43,296 nucleotides of DNA from Syntrophomonadaceae bacterium (GTDB lineage: Bacteria; Bacillota; Dethiobacteria; DTU022). The stretch is taken from NCBI GenBank assembly GCA_007121075.1, contig SKMK01000037.1, positions 7,501 to 50,796 on the forward strand, written 5' to 3'. Below are positions 9,917-19,963 of this stretch, piece after piece (position 1 is the first letter of the stretch; every line of letters starts with the position of its first letter). The notes beneath the pieces are model-generated. The model searched no databases, had not been told where the DNA came from, and was given only the letters and a program-made list of their open reading frames with translations. A program made the position numbers and the translations under genes.

Positions 9917-10462
9917 TTAGGGGTGGTCAAACTGGGCAATGAACTGCAGGTTGCGGTACTTTTCGTTGTAATCCAGGCCGTAGCCGACCACGAAGACGTT
10001 GGGGATATCGAAGCCCTTGTATTCCACGGGCACCTCCACGATCCTCCGCGCTTCCACATTGATCAGGGTACATACTTTGAGGCTGGCCGGGTTCCTCGAC
10101 TTGAGGTTGCGCAGCAGGTAGCCGAGGCTCAGGCCGGTGTCGACAATGTCTTCAACCACCAGGACGTGCTTGTCGGTTATGCTCAGGTCAAGGTCCTTGG
10201 TAATGCGCACCACGCCGGTCGAGTCGGCCTGTTCGCTGTAATGGGAGATGCTGATGAAATCGATGGCAAAAGGAATATGCATCCGGCGGGTCAGATCGAC
10301 CAGAAAGTAAATACTGCCCCGGAGCACCCCGACCAGGATCAACTCGAGGCCGGCGTAATCGGCAGAAATTTTTTTGCCCAGCTCGCCAATTTTTTCTTCC
10401 AGCTGCTCCTGGGTAAACAAAATTTTTAACTGGTCATCACCGTACTGCTTCTTATCGCTCAA
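9917..10462 (-). CDS. hpt: Hypoxanthine phosphoribosyltransferase
   Basis: Purine-salvage enzyme joining hypoxanthine or guanine to PRPP to make IMP or GMP in the cytoplasm; 181 residues, normal for the family. The PRPP-binding loop is VLVVEDIVDTG (about residues 99-109), and a GVLRGSIYFLVDL segment lies earlier. The start is TTG, sharing two bases with the stop of the upstream kinase-like gene, with AAGGAGAAGAGG upstream, so the two genes are translationally coupled. No terminator is obvious after it. Confidence 0.92.
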   Translation of the reverse strand: MSDKKQYGDDQLKILFTQEQLEEKIGELGKKISADYAGLELILVGVLRGSIYFLVDLTRRMHIPFAIDFISISHYSEQADSTGVVRITKDLDLSITDKHVLVVEDIVDTGLSLGYLLRNLKSRNPASLKVCTLINVEARRIVEVPVEYKGFDIPNVFVVGYGLDYNEKYRNLQFIAQFDHP

Positions 10463-11427
10463 CTGTCGTCCTCTTCTCCTTCATCCTGGTCGATGCTGTG
10501 CTTTTTAAGAAGGCTTTCAAAACCTTTCTTATCGATCAGGCGGACGTTGATCTCCGGGTAAAGTTCTTTCATCCGCCGGATCTTGCGGTTTTTCTTCCAG
10601 GCCTGGCGGGGTTTCTGGGTGGTTAACTCGATATAGAGATCCTGGTCGGGCAGGTGAAAATCGGGGGAAAAAGCTTCGACCACGTTGCCCTCGCTGTCCC
10701 ATTCCAGGAAGAAAGTCCTCGGCTCATACTGCCATCGGATCCGGTAAAAGTCTAGCATATGGGCAAATTCTTCTTCGCTGGGATGCATGAACTGCTCCGC
10801 CTCCGCTTCAGCCGGCGGGGTAAACACCCTCTCTTCCATTTCGCCCGGAGGCGGGCCGTCTTTTACTTCACGCGGTTCGGCATGAATGCGGTAGGCGGCA
10901 ATAATCAGATCCGCAGCATCTTCAAGACCCATTTTCTCCGTGTTCAAGGCCAAATCGTAGAGGCGCAGGTTGTTCCAGTTGGCGTTAAACACCTGCCTGA
11001 AATAACGTGTCTTTTCCCGGTCCTGCTCCTTAACCAGCTTGACCGCCGTTTCCGAGGCCAGGTTATAAGCGTTCATCACCCGCCGGACCCTTTCTGTAAA
11101 CTGGGCAATAACCCTGACATGCAGGGCCGGGGGGTAATCGTGGAACAGGATCGTGCCGCCGCGCCCCAGGATAACCAGGTTGTTGCGGATGGCCAGGTCA
11201 TATATAAAATCGTGCATTGTTTCGATATACTGCCGTTCCCCGCTGTTACTTCCTACACTTTCGCCCAGGCCTTCTTTTTCCGGCGACGGGATCTCGGTCC
11301 CGTGCTCAGCCAAGCCCCTGACAATCGTCTCCTTGTTGACTAAAAGAAACCCCGTTTTTTCGGCTACAAAACGGGCGATAGTTTCGCCCCCGCTGCCAAA
11401 CTCACGCGAGATGGTGATGATGCCCAA
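10459..11427 (-). CDS. Cytidylate-kinase-like domain fused to a nuclease-like domain
   Basis: A 322-residue two-part protein. Residues 1-190 match the cytidylate-kinase-like family: ITISREFGSGGETIARFVAE at the nucleotide-binding start, then NNLVILGRGGTILF. After an acidic Pro-rich linker (about 193-220) comes a region near 225-312 that reads like a DUF559/PD-(D/E)XK nuclease fold: WQYEPRTFFLEW, SPDFHLPDQDLYIELTTQK, then a basic helix. The usual E-x-K of active nucleases appears as E-L-T with a Lys three residues later, so catalysis is uncertain. It starts at TTG with a GGGGGGT ribosome-binding site and overlaps hpt, suggesting a role in nucleotide metabolism or its control. Kinase-like assignment is firm; the second domain is by eye. 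Confidence 0.75.
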   Translation of the reverse strand: MGIITISREFGSGGETIARFVAEKTGFLLVNKETIVRGLAEHGTEIPSPEKEGLGESVGSNSGERQYIETMHDFIYDLAIRNNLVILGRGGTILFHDYPPALHVRVIAQFTERVRRVMNAYNLASETAVKLVKEQDREKTRYFRQVFNANWNNLRLYDLALNTEKMGLEDAADLIIAAYRIHAEPREVKDGPPPGEMEERVFTPPAEAEAEQFMHPSEEEFAHMLDFYRIRWQYEPRTFFLEWDSEGNVVEAFSPDFHLPDQDLYIELTTQKPRQAWKKNRKIRRMKELYPEINVRLIDKKGFESLLKKHSIDQDEGEEDDS

Positions 11428-11448
11428 TAACAGACCCCCCGGATTATC

Positions 11449-11583
11449 TTATTTCAGAAATCCGCTGATAATCGCCTCTTCGGCTTCTTCTTCTGTCAGC
11501 CCCAGGGACATCAGTTTAATCAACTGCTCCCCGGTAATCTTGCTCTTTAATTCTGAATACTGTTCGTTTAAAATATTCGACAG
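11449..11583 (-). pseudogene. Short SufB/SufD C-terminus-like fragment or small ORF
   Basis: An open frame of about 44 codons ends with GEQLIKLMSLGLTEEEAEE followed by AIISGFLK. This resembles the last residues of SufB/SufD scaffold proteins (LMxRGLxxEEAxxLIVxGF). There is no ATG, GTG or usable TTG near its front: an in-frame TAG lies just upstream, and the only nearby start is CTG at 11583, about 13 bases after AGGAGG. The good ribosome-binding site argues for translation, the missing start for decay. It lies just upstream of the kinase-nuclease fusion on the same strand. Confidence 0.4.
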
Positions 11584-11672
11584 TGCCTACTTGATTCCTC
11601 CTCTCCCTTCCGGCCCAGATCCGGGGGCTGAAAAAATTTTAAAAAATGTAGTGCTTGTGCACGCAAAACCTA

Positions 11673-11701
11673 TTGACAAACCGGTTCCTCACCTCTATAA
11701 T
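11673..11701 (+). promoter_or_regulatory. Toxin-antitoxin promoter
   Basis: TTGACA (11673-11678), 17-base spacer, TATAAT (11696-11701): a full consensus promoter directly before the antitoxin gene. Confidence 0.92.
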
Positions 11702-11704
11702 TTT

Positions 11705-11725
11705 ATGTAGTAACAGTGACTACAT
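11705..11725 (+). promoter_or_regulatory. Palindromic operator of the toxin-antitoxin operon
   Basis: A 21-bp near-perfect palindrome, ATGTAGT on the left and ACTACAT on the right, lies over the predicted transcription start. Nine of ten arm positions match. A half site, ATGTAGT, recurs at 11646-11652 upstream of the -35 box. This is the expected layout for autoregulation by a Phd-type antitoxin or toxin-antitoxin complex. Confidence 0.75.
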
Positions 11726-11740
11726 TAGGGCGTGATGGTC

Positions 11741-12028
11741 ATGAAAAAGAACTACATCGGTATCAGGGAAGCCAGAATTAATTTAAGCAAGTTAATCAGG
11801 GATGTCCGTGACGGGATGGAAATCATCATCACCGACAGGGGAACCCCGGTAGCCAAGCTGATTCCCGCCCAGGGGCAGATTTTGTCGCTGGAGGAAAGGA
11901 TTAAAAATTACGAAAGCTGCGGGTTGATTGAATCGTGCCCGGAAAGAAAAACGATCGAGACCACTCCGGTTGAACTGCCCCGGGAGGCTGTGCAGCGCTA
12001 CATCCGGGAGGAACGAGACGATGAATGA
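11741..12028 (+). CDS. Phd/YefM-family antitoxin
   Basis: Antitoxin of a type II pair, 95 residues. The N-terminal DNA-binding fold has the family pattern IGIREARINLSKLIRDVRDG followed by ITDRGTPVAKLIP. The acidic C-terminal half probably wraps and inhibits the toxin. GTG (11732) and ATG (11735) starts are possible, but ATG at 11741 lies about 10 bases after AGGG and is preferred. It overlaps the toxin gene by 8 bases. It should repress its own promoter through the palindrome that covers the transcription start. Confidence 0.9.
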   Translation: MKKNYIGIREARINLSKLIRDVRDGMEIIITDRGTPVAKLIPAQGQILSLEERIKNYESCGLIESCPERKTIETTPVELPREAVQRYIREERDDE

Positions 12029-12455
12029 CCAGCTGGCTGTAATATACTGGGATTCGACGGCCATGCTGTCGTACCTGTTCAAAGACAAGTACAGCGACAT
12101 AGCGCTGGAGAAATCCCGGCAAAAAGGGGTTCACCTGCTGACAACGCTGACCATTGCGGAAGTATTCACCGTAATCAGCCGCATCCAGAGGGAACAGGTG
12201 GTGCCGGATTTACTGGCCCGCTCGCTCTTTGATATGCTTGAACACGGGCCCTGGAGCAGGCTTAACATCGTTCCGGACACCATGTCGCTCCGGGAACTGG
12301 CCGTAAAATGGCCCCTCAGGGGAACCAGCCTGTGGCACCTGGCCACGGCCAAAACCCTGCAGAAAGAATTTCCCGAGCTGATGATCCTGACTTTTGACTG
12401 GGAACTGGCCCAGGCATCAAAGGGTGAAGAATTAAAGCTGTGTGTCACTGTGTAA
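12021..12455 (+). CDS. PIN-domain toxin (VapC-like), one acidic site changed
   Basis: PIN-domain ribonuclease toxin, 144 residues, paired with the upstream antitoxin. The first Asp is in IYWDSTAMLSYLF, the conserved Glu in LTIAEVFTVISR, and a last Asp in LTFDWELAQA. The position usually filled by the third acidic residue (DALHLATA in the family) reads SLWHLATA, so that Asp is a Ser here. The remaining three could still bind metal, but activity may be reduced. A longer frame from 11928 overlaps most of the antitoxin and is not credible. ATG at 12021 has GGGAGG upstream and overlaps the antitoxin stop. Confidence 0.85.
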   Translation: MNDQLAVIYWDSTAMLSYLFKDKYSDIALEKSRQKGVHLLTTLTIAEVFTVISRIQREQVVPDLLARSLFDMLEHGPWSRLNIVPDTMSLRELAVKWPLRGTSLWHLATAKTLQKEFPELMILTFDWELAQASKGEELKLCVTV

Positions 12456-12521
12456 AGTTTTGGCTGATCGGCGATGCTAATAAATCGCATGTAATAAACA
12501 AAACCGAAAGGGGACAATAAA

Positions 12522-12884
12522 ATGAAGATGTGGCGTTGTGAGGTGTGCGGCTACCTCCATGAAGGGGAAGAACCCCCCGATGTGTGTCCCAAGTGCGGCG
12601 CACCAAAAGAAAAGTTTGAACTGCTCGATGAGGAAGAAGCGGAAATGATGCGCGACGCCCTGGCTACCAGGGAGAAGTATGTCGAGATTTACAGTCACCT
12701 GGAAGAGATTAGCAAACTGGCCCAGGAAGGGATCGACTTAAATCTTGATGAAGGCTGTAATGAGATTTTCGGCCAGACCAAGAAAGATATCGAGGACATC
12801 CACAACAAGATCAAAGAAGAGCTGGCCGGACATGCCAGTGAATGCATCTGGGTCAAAGTGGCCAGCGATGGAATCATGGAATAA
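12522..12884 (+). CDS. Rubredoxin-like domain protein with helical C-terminus
   Basis: 120 residues. The N-terminus is a compact rubredoxin-type iron site of the kind found at the end of rubrerythrins: CEVCGYLHEG and CPKCGAPKEKF (C6, C9, C22, C25). The remaining 85 residues are acidic and helical, with a lone Cys near the end (ASECIW). It probably binds one iron and acts in electron transfer or peroxide defence in the cytoplasm; partner unknown. GAAAGGGG precedes the ATG. The gene stands alone between the toxin pair and dnaK. Confidence 0.8.
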   Translation: MKMWRCEVCGYLHEGEEPPDVCPKCGAPKEKFELLDEEEAEMMRDALATREKYVEIYSHLEEISKLAQEGIDLNLDEGCNEIFGQTKKDIEDIHNKIKEELAGHASECIWVKVASDGIME

Positions 12885-12932
12885 GGGCTGCCGGATAGTA
12901 TTTTTTAAACCGGCCCTTTGAACAATTAAACA

Positions 12933-12971
12933 GCCCGGCCAAACGCAGCACCTTAAAACAGCCGGCCGGGC
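12933..12971 (+). repeat. GC-rich inverted repeat upstream of dnaK
   Basis: GCCCGGCC (12933-12940) and GGCCGGGC (12964-12971) form an 8-bp inverted repeat separated by 23 bases. It could end the upstream transcript, though no U-run follows, or serve as a regulator site. Neither CIRCE (HrcA) nor HAIR (HspR) elements are visible between 12885 and 13112, and no convincing promoter was found there. Confidence 0.4.
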
Positions 12972-13112
12972 CGTAATAAACAGAGCTATAAAATAAATTT
13001 TTAGACATAAAAGCTTGGGGCAGGCCAAAAGACGACCTGATTTTATGAACGGCCGCCCCTGGGATCGCTGGATCCATTAACTAATAATAAAAGAGAAATG
13101 AGGTGAAGCATT

Positions 13113-15011
<1,899 letters not shown>

Positions 15012-15030
15012 ACCGTTAACCTCTAACGGT
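15012..15030 (+). other. Hairpin in the dnaK-grpE gap
   Basis: ACCGTTA (15012-15018) pairs with TAACGGT (15024-15030) immediately after the dnaK stop. More GC-rich pairing follows in 15036-15100. No U-run follows, so it is more likely an mRNA stability or processing element than a terminator. Confidence 0.4.
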
Positions 15031-15115
15031 AACCGGCCCAGGACTGGGGAGGCGGCTCTACTCCTTTAGAGGGAGTGGCCCTTCCCCGCCTGGCCGAATT
15101 ATGGAGGTATGATTT

Positions 15116-15733
15116 ATGAAAAAAAACAGACACAATAAAAATGACCAGGCTGAAAAAGCGGAAGATATGAACAACAACCAGGAAATTCATAACAACAAAC
15201 CGGAACAACAACCCCGAAAGGAAGAGGGGGTTGATGACATAGATACCCGGGACGAGGAGATTAATACCCTGCGCAGGGAGCTGGAAGATGAAAAGCAGCG
15301 CCACCTGCGCACCCGGGCCGAATTTGAGAATTTCCGCAAACGGATGGAACGCGAAGCAGAATTGAAGCGGATCCACGCCAAGAAAGAAATTTTGCAGGAT
15401 CTGCTTACCTTTTTAGATTATTTCGACCAGGCCAAAAAACAGGTCAAAGACCCCGCCGCAGCCGAGGGTATAGAAATTATGACCCGGCAGTTTTACGATC
15501 TACTTTGTAAACACGGGGTCAGGCCGGTCGAATGCCTGGGCCAACCATTTGACCCCGAAGAACAGGAAGGCATCGGTTACCTGGAAACCGGAGATTACGA
15601 AGAAGGCTGTGTATGTGAAGAAATCAGCCCCGGTTACAAGTTCGGCGACCTTTTGCTTAAACCGGCCCGGGTCATGGTAGCCAGGAACCCGGAAGGCGGC
15701 AGGGACGGCGAAGAAACAGGAACCGATGAATAA
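15116..15733 (+). CDS. grpE: Nucleotide exchange factor GrpE
   Basis: Exchange factor that releases ADP from DnaK; 205 residues. It has a polar, disordered N-terminus (1-40), a long coiled coil (about 45-95, with RTRAEFENFRKRMEREAELK at its end) and a beta-rich head (FDPEEQEGIGYL, VCEEISPGYKFGDLLLKPA, ending RVMVARNP). ATGGAGGTATG precedes the ATG. It lies 104 bases after dnaK, a gap filled by hairpins, which may set the dnaK/grpE ratio. Confidence 0.95.
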   Translation: MKKNRHNKNDQAEKAEDMNNNQEIHNNKPEQQPRKEEGVDDIDTRDEEINTLRRELEDEKQRHLRTRAEFENFRKRMEREAELKRIHAKKEILQDLLTFLDYFDQAKKQVKDPAAAEGIEIMTRQFYDLLCKHGVRPVECLGQPFDPEEQEGIGYLETGDYEEGCVCEEISPGYKFGDLLLKPARVMVARNPEGGRDGEETGTDE

Positions 15734-15769
15734 ACTGATCAAAATGACAACAATAAATAGTCAAGAGCA

Positions 15770-15832
15770 AACGCCCGGGGCCCGCCCCAGCCGGGTGTTA
15801 GGATAAAAGATCCTGATTGATCCGGTTTATCC
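15770..15832 (+). other. Two hairpins in the grpE-dnaJ gap
   Basis: The first pairs AACGCCCGG (15770-15778) with CCGGGTGTT (15791-15799), 9 bp with one G-U. The second pairs GGATAAA (15801-15807) with TTTATCC (15826-15832), with an inner GATC/GATC. Neither has a proper U-run, so read-through with partial attenuation or RNA processing is the likely role. Confidence 0.45.
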
Positions 15833-15884
15833 CATAAAAAGTTTAAGCCCCGGGCGGTAATTTGCTGCAGGTGGAGGAATTTGT

Positions 15885-16955
15885 ATGGCTGTAAAATTTC
15901 AAGACTACTATGAAATCCTGGGCGTGGACCGTAACGCCTCGGAAAAAGAGATAAAAAGCGCATACCGGAAGCTGGCCCGTAAATGGCACCCGGACCTGCA
16001 TCCGCCCGGCGAGAAAGAAAAGGCCGAAGAGCAATTTAAAAAAATCAACGAGGCCTACGAGGTCTTAAAAGACCCGGAAAAGAGAAAGCGTTATGACCAG
16101 CTGGGCAGCGACTGGAAACACGGGCAGGATTTCTCTGGGTCCCAGCAGGGCCACCCCGACATGGGAGGAGTCCGTTTCTACACTTCCGGCGATTTCAGCG
16201 GTGGTGGCTTTGAAGATATTTTTGAAGGCGGGTTCAGCGACTTTTTCAGGACGTTTTTCGGTGAGGGAGCAGCCTCCGGGACTGCCGGTACTGCGGGAAG
16301 GACCGGCCGGTCCGGATTTTCCGGCCGGAGCGCCGGCCGCCGCGGTCCGGTGCGCGGTGAGGACGTAGAAAGCGAGATCGAGCTGTCCCTGGAAGAAGCC
16401 TACCAGGGCGGGACCAAGTCGATCCGGGTCAGCGGTAGTGCCGTATGTTCCAACTGCGGCGGTAGCGGAACCGCCGGCCGGGGTTTTTGTGCACAGTGCG
16501 GTGGAACCGGTGCCATCCCGGAAGAGAAAACCCTGGAAGTGCGTGTGCCGGCCGGGGTTAAAGAAGGAAGCCGCATCCGCCTGAAAGGACAGGGAGGGGC
16601 CGGCCTTGGTGGAGGCTCAAAAGGGGATCTATACCTGAAGGTCCGCCTGCGGCCGCATCCTGTTTTCAGGCTTAAAGGCGACAACATCGAAACCGATGCC
16701 GTTATCCGCCCCGACCAGGCCATTTTCGGGGACAAAATACCGGTCCAGACCCTGGACGGAAAAGTAACCTTAACGGTTCCCCCGAACAGCCGTAGGGACA
16801 GCAAGCTGCGTCTGCGCGGCAAGGGATTTCCCAGGAAAGACAAAGGCCGCGGAGACCAGTACGTCCGGCTGGTTATCGACACGCCTTCCGATCTGAGTGA
16901 AGAAGAAAAAAACCTTTATAAACAGCTCTATGAGCTGCGGAAAGGCGGGGAGTGA
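15885..16955 (+). CDS. dnaJ: DnaJ/CbpA-type co-chaperone with half zinc centre
   Basis: J-domain protein of 356 residues that stimulates DnaK's ATPase. Residues 1-70 form the J domain with the catalytic HPD in [11 protein letters not shown], then a Gly/Phe-rich region (about 85-145). Next is a shortened Cys region with only two CxxCGGxG repeats (C188/C191 and C202/C205) instead of the four of classic DnaJ, then the C-terminal substrate-binding domains ([28 protein letters not shown]). It is thus between DnaJ and zinc-less CbpA in design. It is followed directly by a CbpM-type modulator, which supports a CbpA-like role. GTGGAGGA precedes the ATG. Confidence 0.92.
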   Translation: MAVKFQDYYEILGVDRNASEKEIKSAYRKLARKWHPDLHPPGEKEKAEEQFKKINEAYEVLKDPEKRKRYDQLGSDWKHGQDFSGSQQGHPDMGGVRFYTSGDFSGGGFEDIFEGGFSDFFRTFFGEGAASGTAGTAGRTGRSGFSGRSAGRRGPVRGEDVESEIELSLEEAYQGGTKSIRVSGSAVCSNCGGSGTAGRGFCAQCGGTGAIPEEKTLEVRVPAGVKEGSRIRLKGQGGAGLGGGSKGDLYLKVRLRPHPVFRLKGDNIETDAVIRPDQAIFGDKIPVQTLDGKVTLTVPPNSRRDSKLRLRGKGFPRKDKGRGDQYVRLVIDTPSDLSEEEKNLYKQLYELRKGGE

Positions 16956-16960
16956 TTAGA

Positions 16961-17248
16961 ATGAAATTGATTCGCATCCACTCCCATACCGATGTTGGAG
17001 AAAAAGTGACGGAATTCAGGATGGAATACCATCCCGATATCCTGGATCTTTACGAGGAACTGGGCATAATCAAGATTGAAGAAAATACCATCCACTATGA
17101 AGACCTGCGCCGGCTAAAAAAAATGCTCCGGCTAAAAAGAAGCATCGGCGTTAATACCATCGGCGCAGCCGTTATCGTGGATTTACTGGAAAAAATGGAA
17201 AATATGCAGGACGAAATTGAACGCCTGCGAAAAAAAGTAGGTGATTAA
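16961..17248 (+). CDS. cbpM: Chaperone modulator CbpM / MerR-like regulator
   Basis: 95-residue protein of the MerR_2/CbpM family: a winged-helix-like core ([36 protein letters not shown]) and a short C-terminal coiled coil. CbpM binds the J domain of CbpA and blocks its action on DnaK; the related HspR is a DNA-binding repressor of dnaK operons. Its place between dnaJ and clpB, where actinobacteria carry hspR, makes both roles possible. I prefer ATG at 16961, 8 bases after GGGGAG, over a GTG at 16952 that overlaps the dnaJ stop. Confidence 0.85.
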   Translation: MKLIRIHSHTDVGEKVTEFRMEYHPDILDLYEELGIIKIEENTIHYEDLRRLKKMLRLKRSIGVNTIGAAVIVDLLEKMENMQDEIERLRKKVGD

Positions 17249-17250
17249 AT

Positions 17251-19890
17251 ATGGATCTAGAACGTTTAACCAATAAATCAAGAGAAGCGCTGTCCACCGC
17301 CCAGGAAGTGGCCGTCAACCGCGGGCACCAGGTGGTAGGACCCAAGCATCTGCTGTTAGCCCTCCTCGAACAGGAGGAAGGCCTGACCGGCAGGTTTCTA
17401 GAGCACGCGGAAATAGACCCTGCCACCCTGAAAAAAGGCCTGGAAGATCTGCTGGAAAAAATCCCCAAGGTGTCCGGCTATGAGGGCACCCTGCAAATGA
17501 GTTCTTCCCTGGCCCGCGTATTATCGAAGGCCGAGCAGGAAGCCAAACAGCTTAAGGACGAATACGTCAGCGTGGAACACCTGCTGCTGGCCCTGGCCGA
17601 AGAAAGTGAAGACGACTTAAAGAAACTGCTGGGCCAGTTCAACCTGAACCGCGACAAACTGCTAAACTCATTCAGGGCCGTGCGCGGGGCCCAGCGAGTA
17701 ACCAGCGATAATCCGGAAGAAACTTACGAGGCCCTGCTTCGTTACGGCCGGGATTTGACCGAGCTTGCTTCGCAGGGCAAGCTGGATCCGGTCATCGGCC
17801 GGGACGATGAAATTCGCCGGGTGATGGAAATCCTGTCCAGGAGGACCAAGAACAATCCGGTCCTGATCGGTGACCCCGGGGTCGGCAAAACGGCCATCGC
17901 CGAGGGATTGGCTCGCCGGATTGTTGCCGGAGACGTCCCGGAAGGGCTGAAAAATAAAAAAGTAATTACCCTGGACATGGGTTCGCTGGTATCCGGCGCC
18001 AAGTACCGCGGCGAATTTGAAGAAAGGCTGAAAGCGGTTCTTAAAGAGGTGCAGGAAGCAGAGGGGAAAATCATCCTCTTTATCGACGAACTGCACACGG
18101 TGGTCGGCGCCGGCGCAGCCGAAGGCGGCATGGACGCCAGCAACCTGCTCAAGCCGATGCTTGCCCGTGGTGAACTGCAATGCATCGGGGCAACCACAAT
18201 TGGCGAGTACCGCAAGCATATCGAGAAAGATGCCGCCCTGGAACGGCGCTTCCAGCAAGTCCAGATCAACCAGCCCTCGGTGGAAGACACCGTTTCAATC
18301 CTGCGCGGGCTGAAGGAGCGCTACGAAGTGCACCACGGGGTACGCATCCAGGACAGCGCCCTGGTCGCGGCCGCAGTTCTATCAGACCGCTATATTAGCG
18401 ACCGTTTCCTGCCCGACAAGGCGATTGACCTGGTGGACGAAGCAGCGGCCCACCTGCGTACCCAGATTGACAGCATGCCGGCCGCCCTGGACGAAATTAC
18501 CCGCCGGGTAATGCAGCTTGAAATCGAAGAAGCGGCCCTGGGCAAGGAAAAAGACCCTGCTTCCCAGGAACGCCTGGAAAAACTGCGGGAAGAACTGGCC
18601 GATCTGCGCAGCCAGGCAGATGCCATGAAGGCGCAGTGGCAGACCGAGAAACAGTCCATTGCCAGGGTGCGTTCCCTGAAGCGGGAGATTGACGAAACCC
18701 GTACCGAGATTGAAAAAGCGGAAAGGGAATACGACCTGAACCGGGCCGCCGAGCTGAAATACGGCCGTCTTAACGAGCTGGAAAAGCGCCTGCAGTCGGA
18801 AGAAGAGCACCTGGCCAAAAAGCAGAAAGAAAATATGCTGCTGAACGAAGAAGTAAGCGAAACGGAAATTGCCCAGGTGGTCAACCGCTGGACCGGTATC
18901 CCGGTCAGCCGCCTGCTTGAGGGTGAACGTGAAAAATTAGTCCGCCTGGAAGATATCCTCCATGAGCGGGTAATCGGCCAGGACGAAGCGGTCCGGGCCG
19001 TCGCCGATGCCGTGTTGAGAGCCCGCAGCGGGATCAAGGACCCCAACCGCCCGGTGGGCAGTTTTATATTTCTAGGTCCGACCGGGGTCGGTAAAACCGA
19101 GCTGGCCCGAACCCTGGCCGAGGCACTGTTCGACGATGAACGCAACATGATCCGCCTTGATATGTCCGAGTACATGGAAAAACACACCGTGGCCCGCCTG
19201 ATCGGTGCACCGCCGGGTTACGTGGGCTACGAAGAGGGCGGACAGCTGACCGAGGCCGTCAGGCGCAAACCCTACAGCGTGATCCTGTTCGACGAAGTGG
19301 AAAAAGCCCACAACGACGTCTTCAATGCCATGCTGCAGATATTGGATGACGGGCGCCTGACCGACGGAAAAGGAAGAACTATTGACTTCAGGAACACGAT
19401 CCTGATTATGACTTCCAATATTGGCAGCCAGGAGATCCTTTCTTTCCACGAGCAGGGAGGCGACTATGACCAGATGCGGAGCGCCGTTTTAGGGATGCTC
19501 CGCAAACACTTCCGCCCGGAATTTTTAAACCGGGTTGACGAAACCATCGTCTTCCGGGCCCTGGAAAAAGACCAGGTCCACAAGATCGCGGAGCTGCTGC
19601 TCAAACGGCTGTCCGGGCGGTTGTCGGATACAGCCGACCTGGAGCTGGAATGGGAAGAAGATGTTATCTCTTACCTGGCTGAGAAAGGATACGACCCCGC
19701 CTTTGGAGCCCGGCCGCTGAAGCGGGTAATCCAGAACGAAGTGGAAACCCCGCTGTCCCGCCGGATCATAGCCGGCGACGTCAGCACCGAAAGCCCGATT
19801 AAAATCACCAGGGGCACTGACGGCCTCGAGTTTGAGCAGGCGCCAAAGCCTGAAGGCGAAGAAAAAGAAACCGAAGAGGTCGAAAGCTAA
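17251..19890 (+). CDS. clpB: Disaggregase ClpB (Hsp100)
   Basis: AAA+ unfoldase of 879 residues that rescues aggregated proteins with DnaK. It has a double Clp_N domain (1-150), the first AAA module with GDPGVGKTA (about 207-215) and a Walker B ending [16 protein letters not shown], a coiled-coil middle domain (about 410-530), and a second AAA module with GPTGVGKTE (about 609-617). The acidic C-terminal tail is longer than usual. The ATG is 2 bases after the cbpM stop with AGGTGA upstream, so the two are co-translated. No terminator is clear in the 73 bases before the convergent next gene. Confidence 0.97.
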   Translation: MDLERLTNKSREALSTAQEVAVNRGHQVVGPKHLLLALLEQEEGLTGRFLEHAEIDPATLKKGLEDLLEKIPKVSGYEGTLQMSSSLARVLSKAEQEAKQLKDEYVSVEHLLLALAEESEDDLKKLLGQFNLNRDKLLNSFRAVRGAQRVTSDNPEETYEALLRYGRDLTELASQGKLDPVIGRDDEIRRVMEILSRRTKNNPVLIGDPGVGKTAIAEGLARRIVAGDVPEGLKNKKVITLDMGSLVSGAKYRGEFEERLKAVLKEVQEAEGKIILFIDELHTVVGAGAAEGGMDASNLLKPMLARGELQCIGATTIGEYRKHIEKDAALERRFQQVQINQPSVEDTVSILRGLKERYEVHHGVRIQDSALVAAAVLSDRYISDRFLPDKAIDLVDEAAAHLRTQIDSMPAALDEITRRVMQLEIEEAALGKEKDPASQERLEKLREELADLRSQADAMKAQWQTEKQSIARVRSLKREIDETRTEIEKAEREYDLNRAAELKYGRLNELEKRLQSEEEHLAKKQKENMLLNEEVSETEIAQVVNRWTGIPVSRLLEGEREKLVRLEDILHERVIGQDEAVRAVADAVLRARSGIKDPNRPVGSFIFLGPTGVGKTELARTLAEALFDDERNMIRLDMSEYMEKHTVARLIGAPPGYVGYEEGGQLTEAVRRKPYSVILFDEVEKAHNDVFNAMLQILDDGRLTDGKGRTIDFRNTILIMTSNIGSQEILSFHEQGGDYDQMRSAVLGMLRKHFRPEFLNRVDETIVFRALEKDQVHKIAELLLKRLSGRLSDTADLELEWEEDVISYLAEKGYDPAFGARPLKRVIQNEVETPLSRRIIAGDVSTESPIKITRGTDGLEFEQAPKPEGEEKETEEVES

Positions 19891-19963
19891 ATCTTTCGGA
19901 CCGTTCTTAATATGAACTGGACCAAGGGGCAGCCGGTTATACAAACCAGGTGTACCGATCCTG

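Noticed and set aside
11928-12020. N-terminal extension of the PIN toxin
   Set aside because: It overlaps the antitoxin coding region in another frame; the ATG at 12021 has GGGAGG and gives a normal PIN start.
12885-13112. CIRCE or HAIR heat-shock operator upstream of dnaK
   Set aside because: Looked for TTAGCACTC/GAGTGCTAA and CTTGAGT/ACTCAAG pairs; neither is present.
18390-19187. Long minus-strand open frame inside clpB
   Set aside because: Ser/Arg-rich antisense reading of a highly conserved gene, with no start signals.
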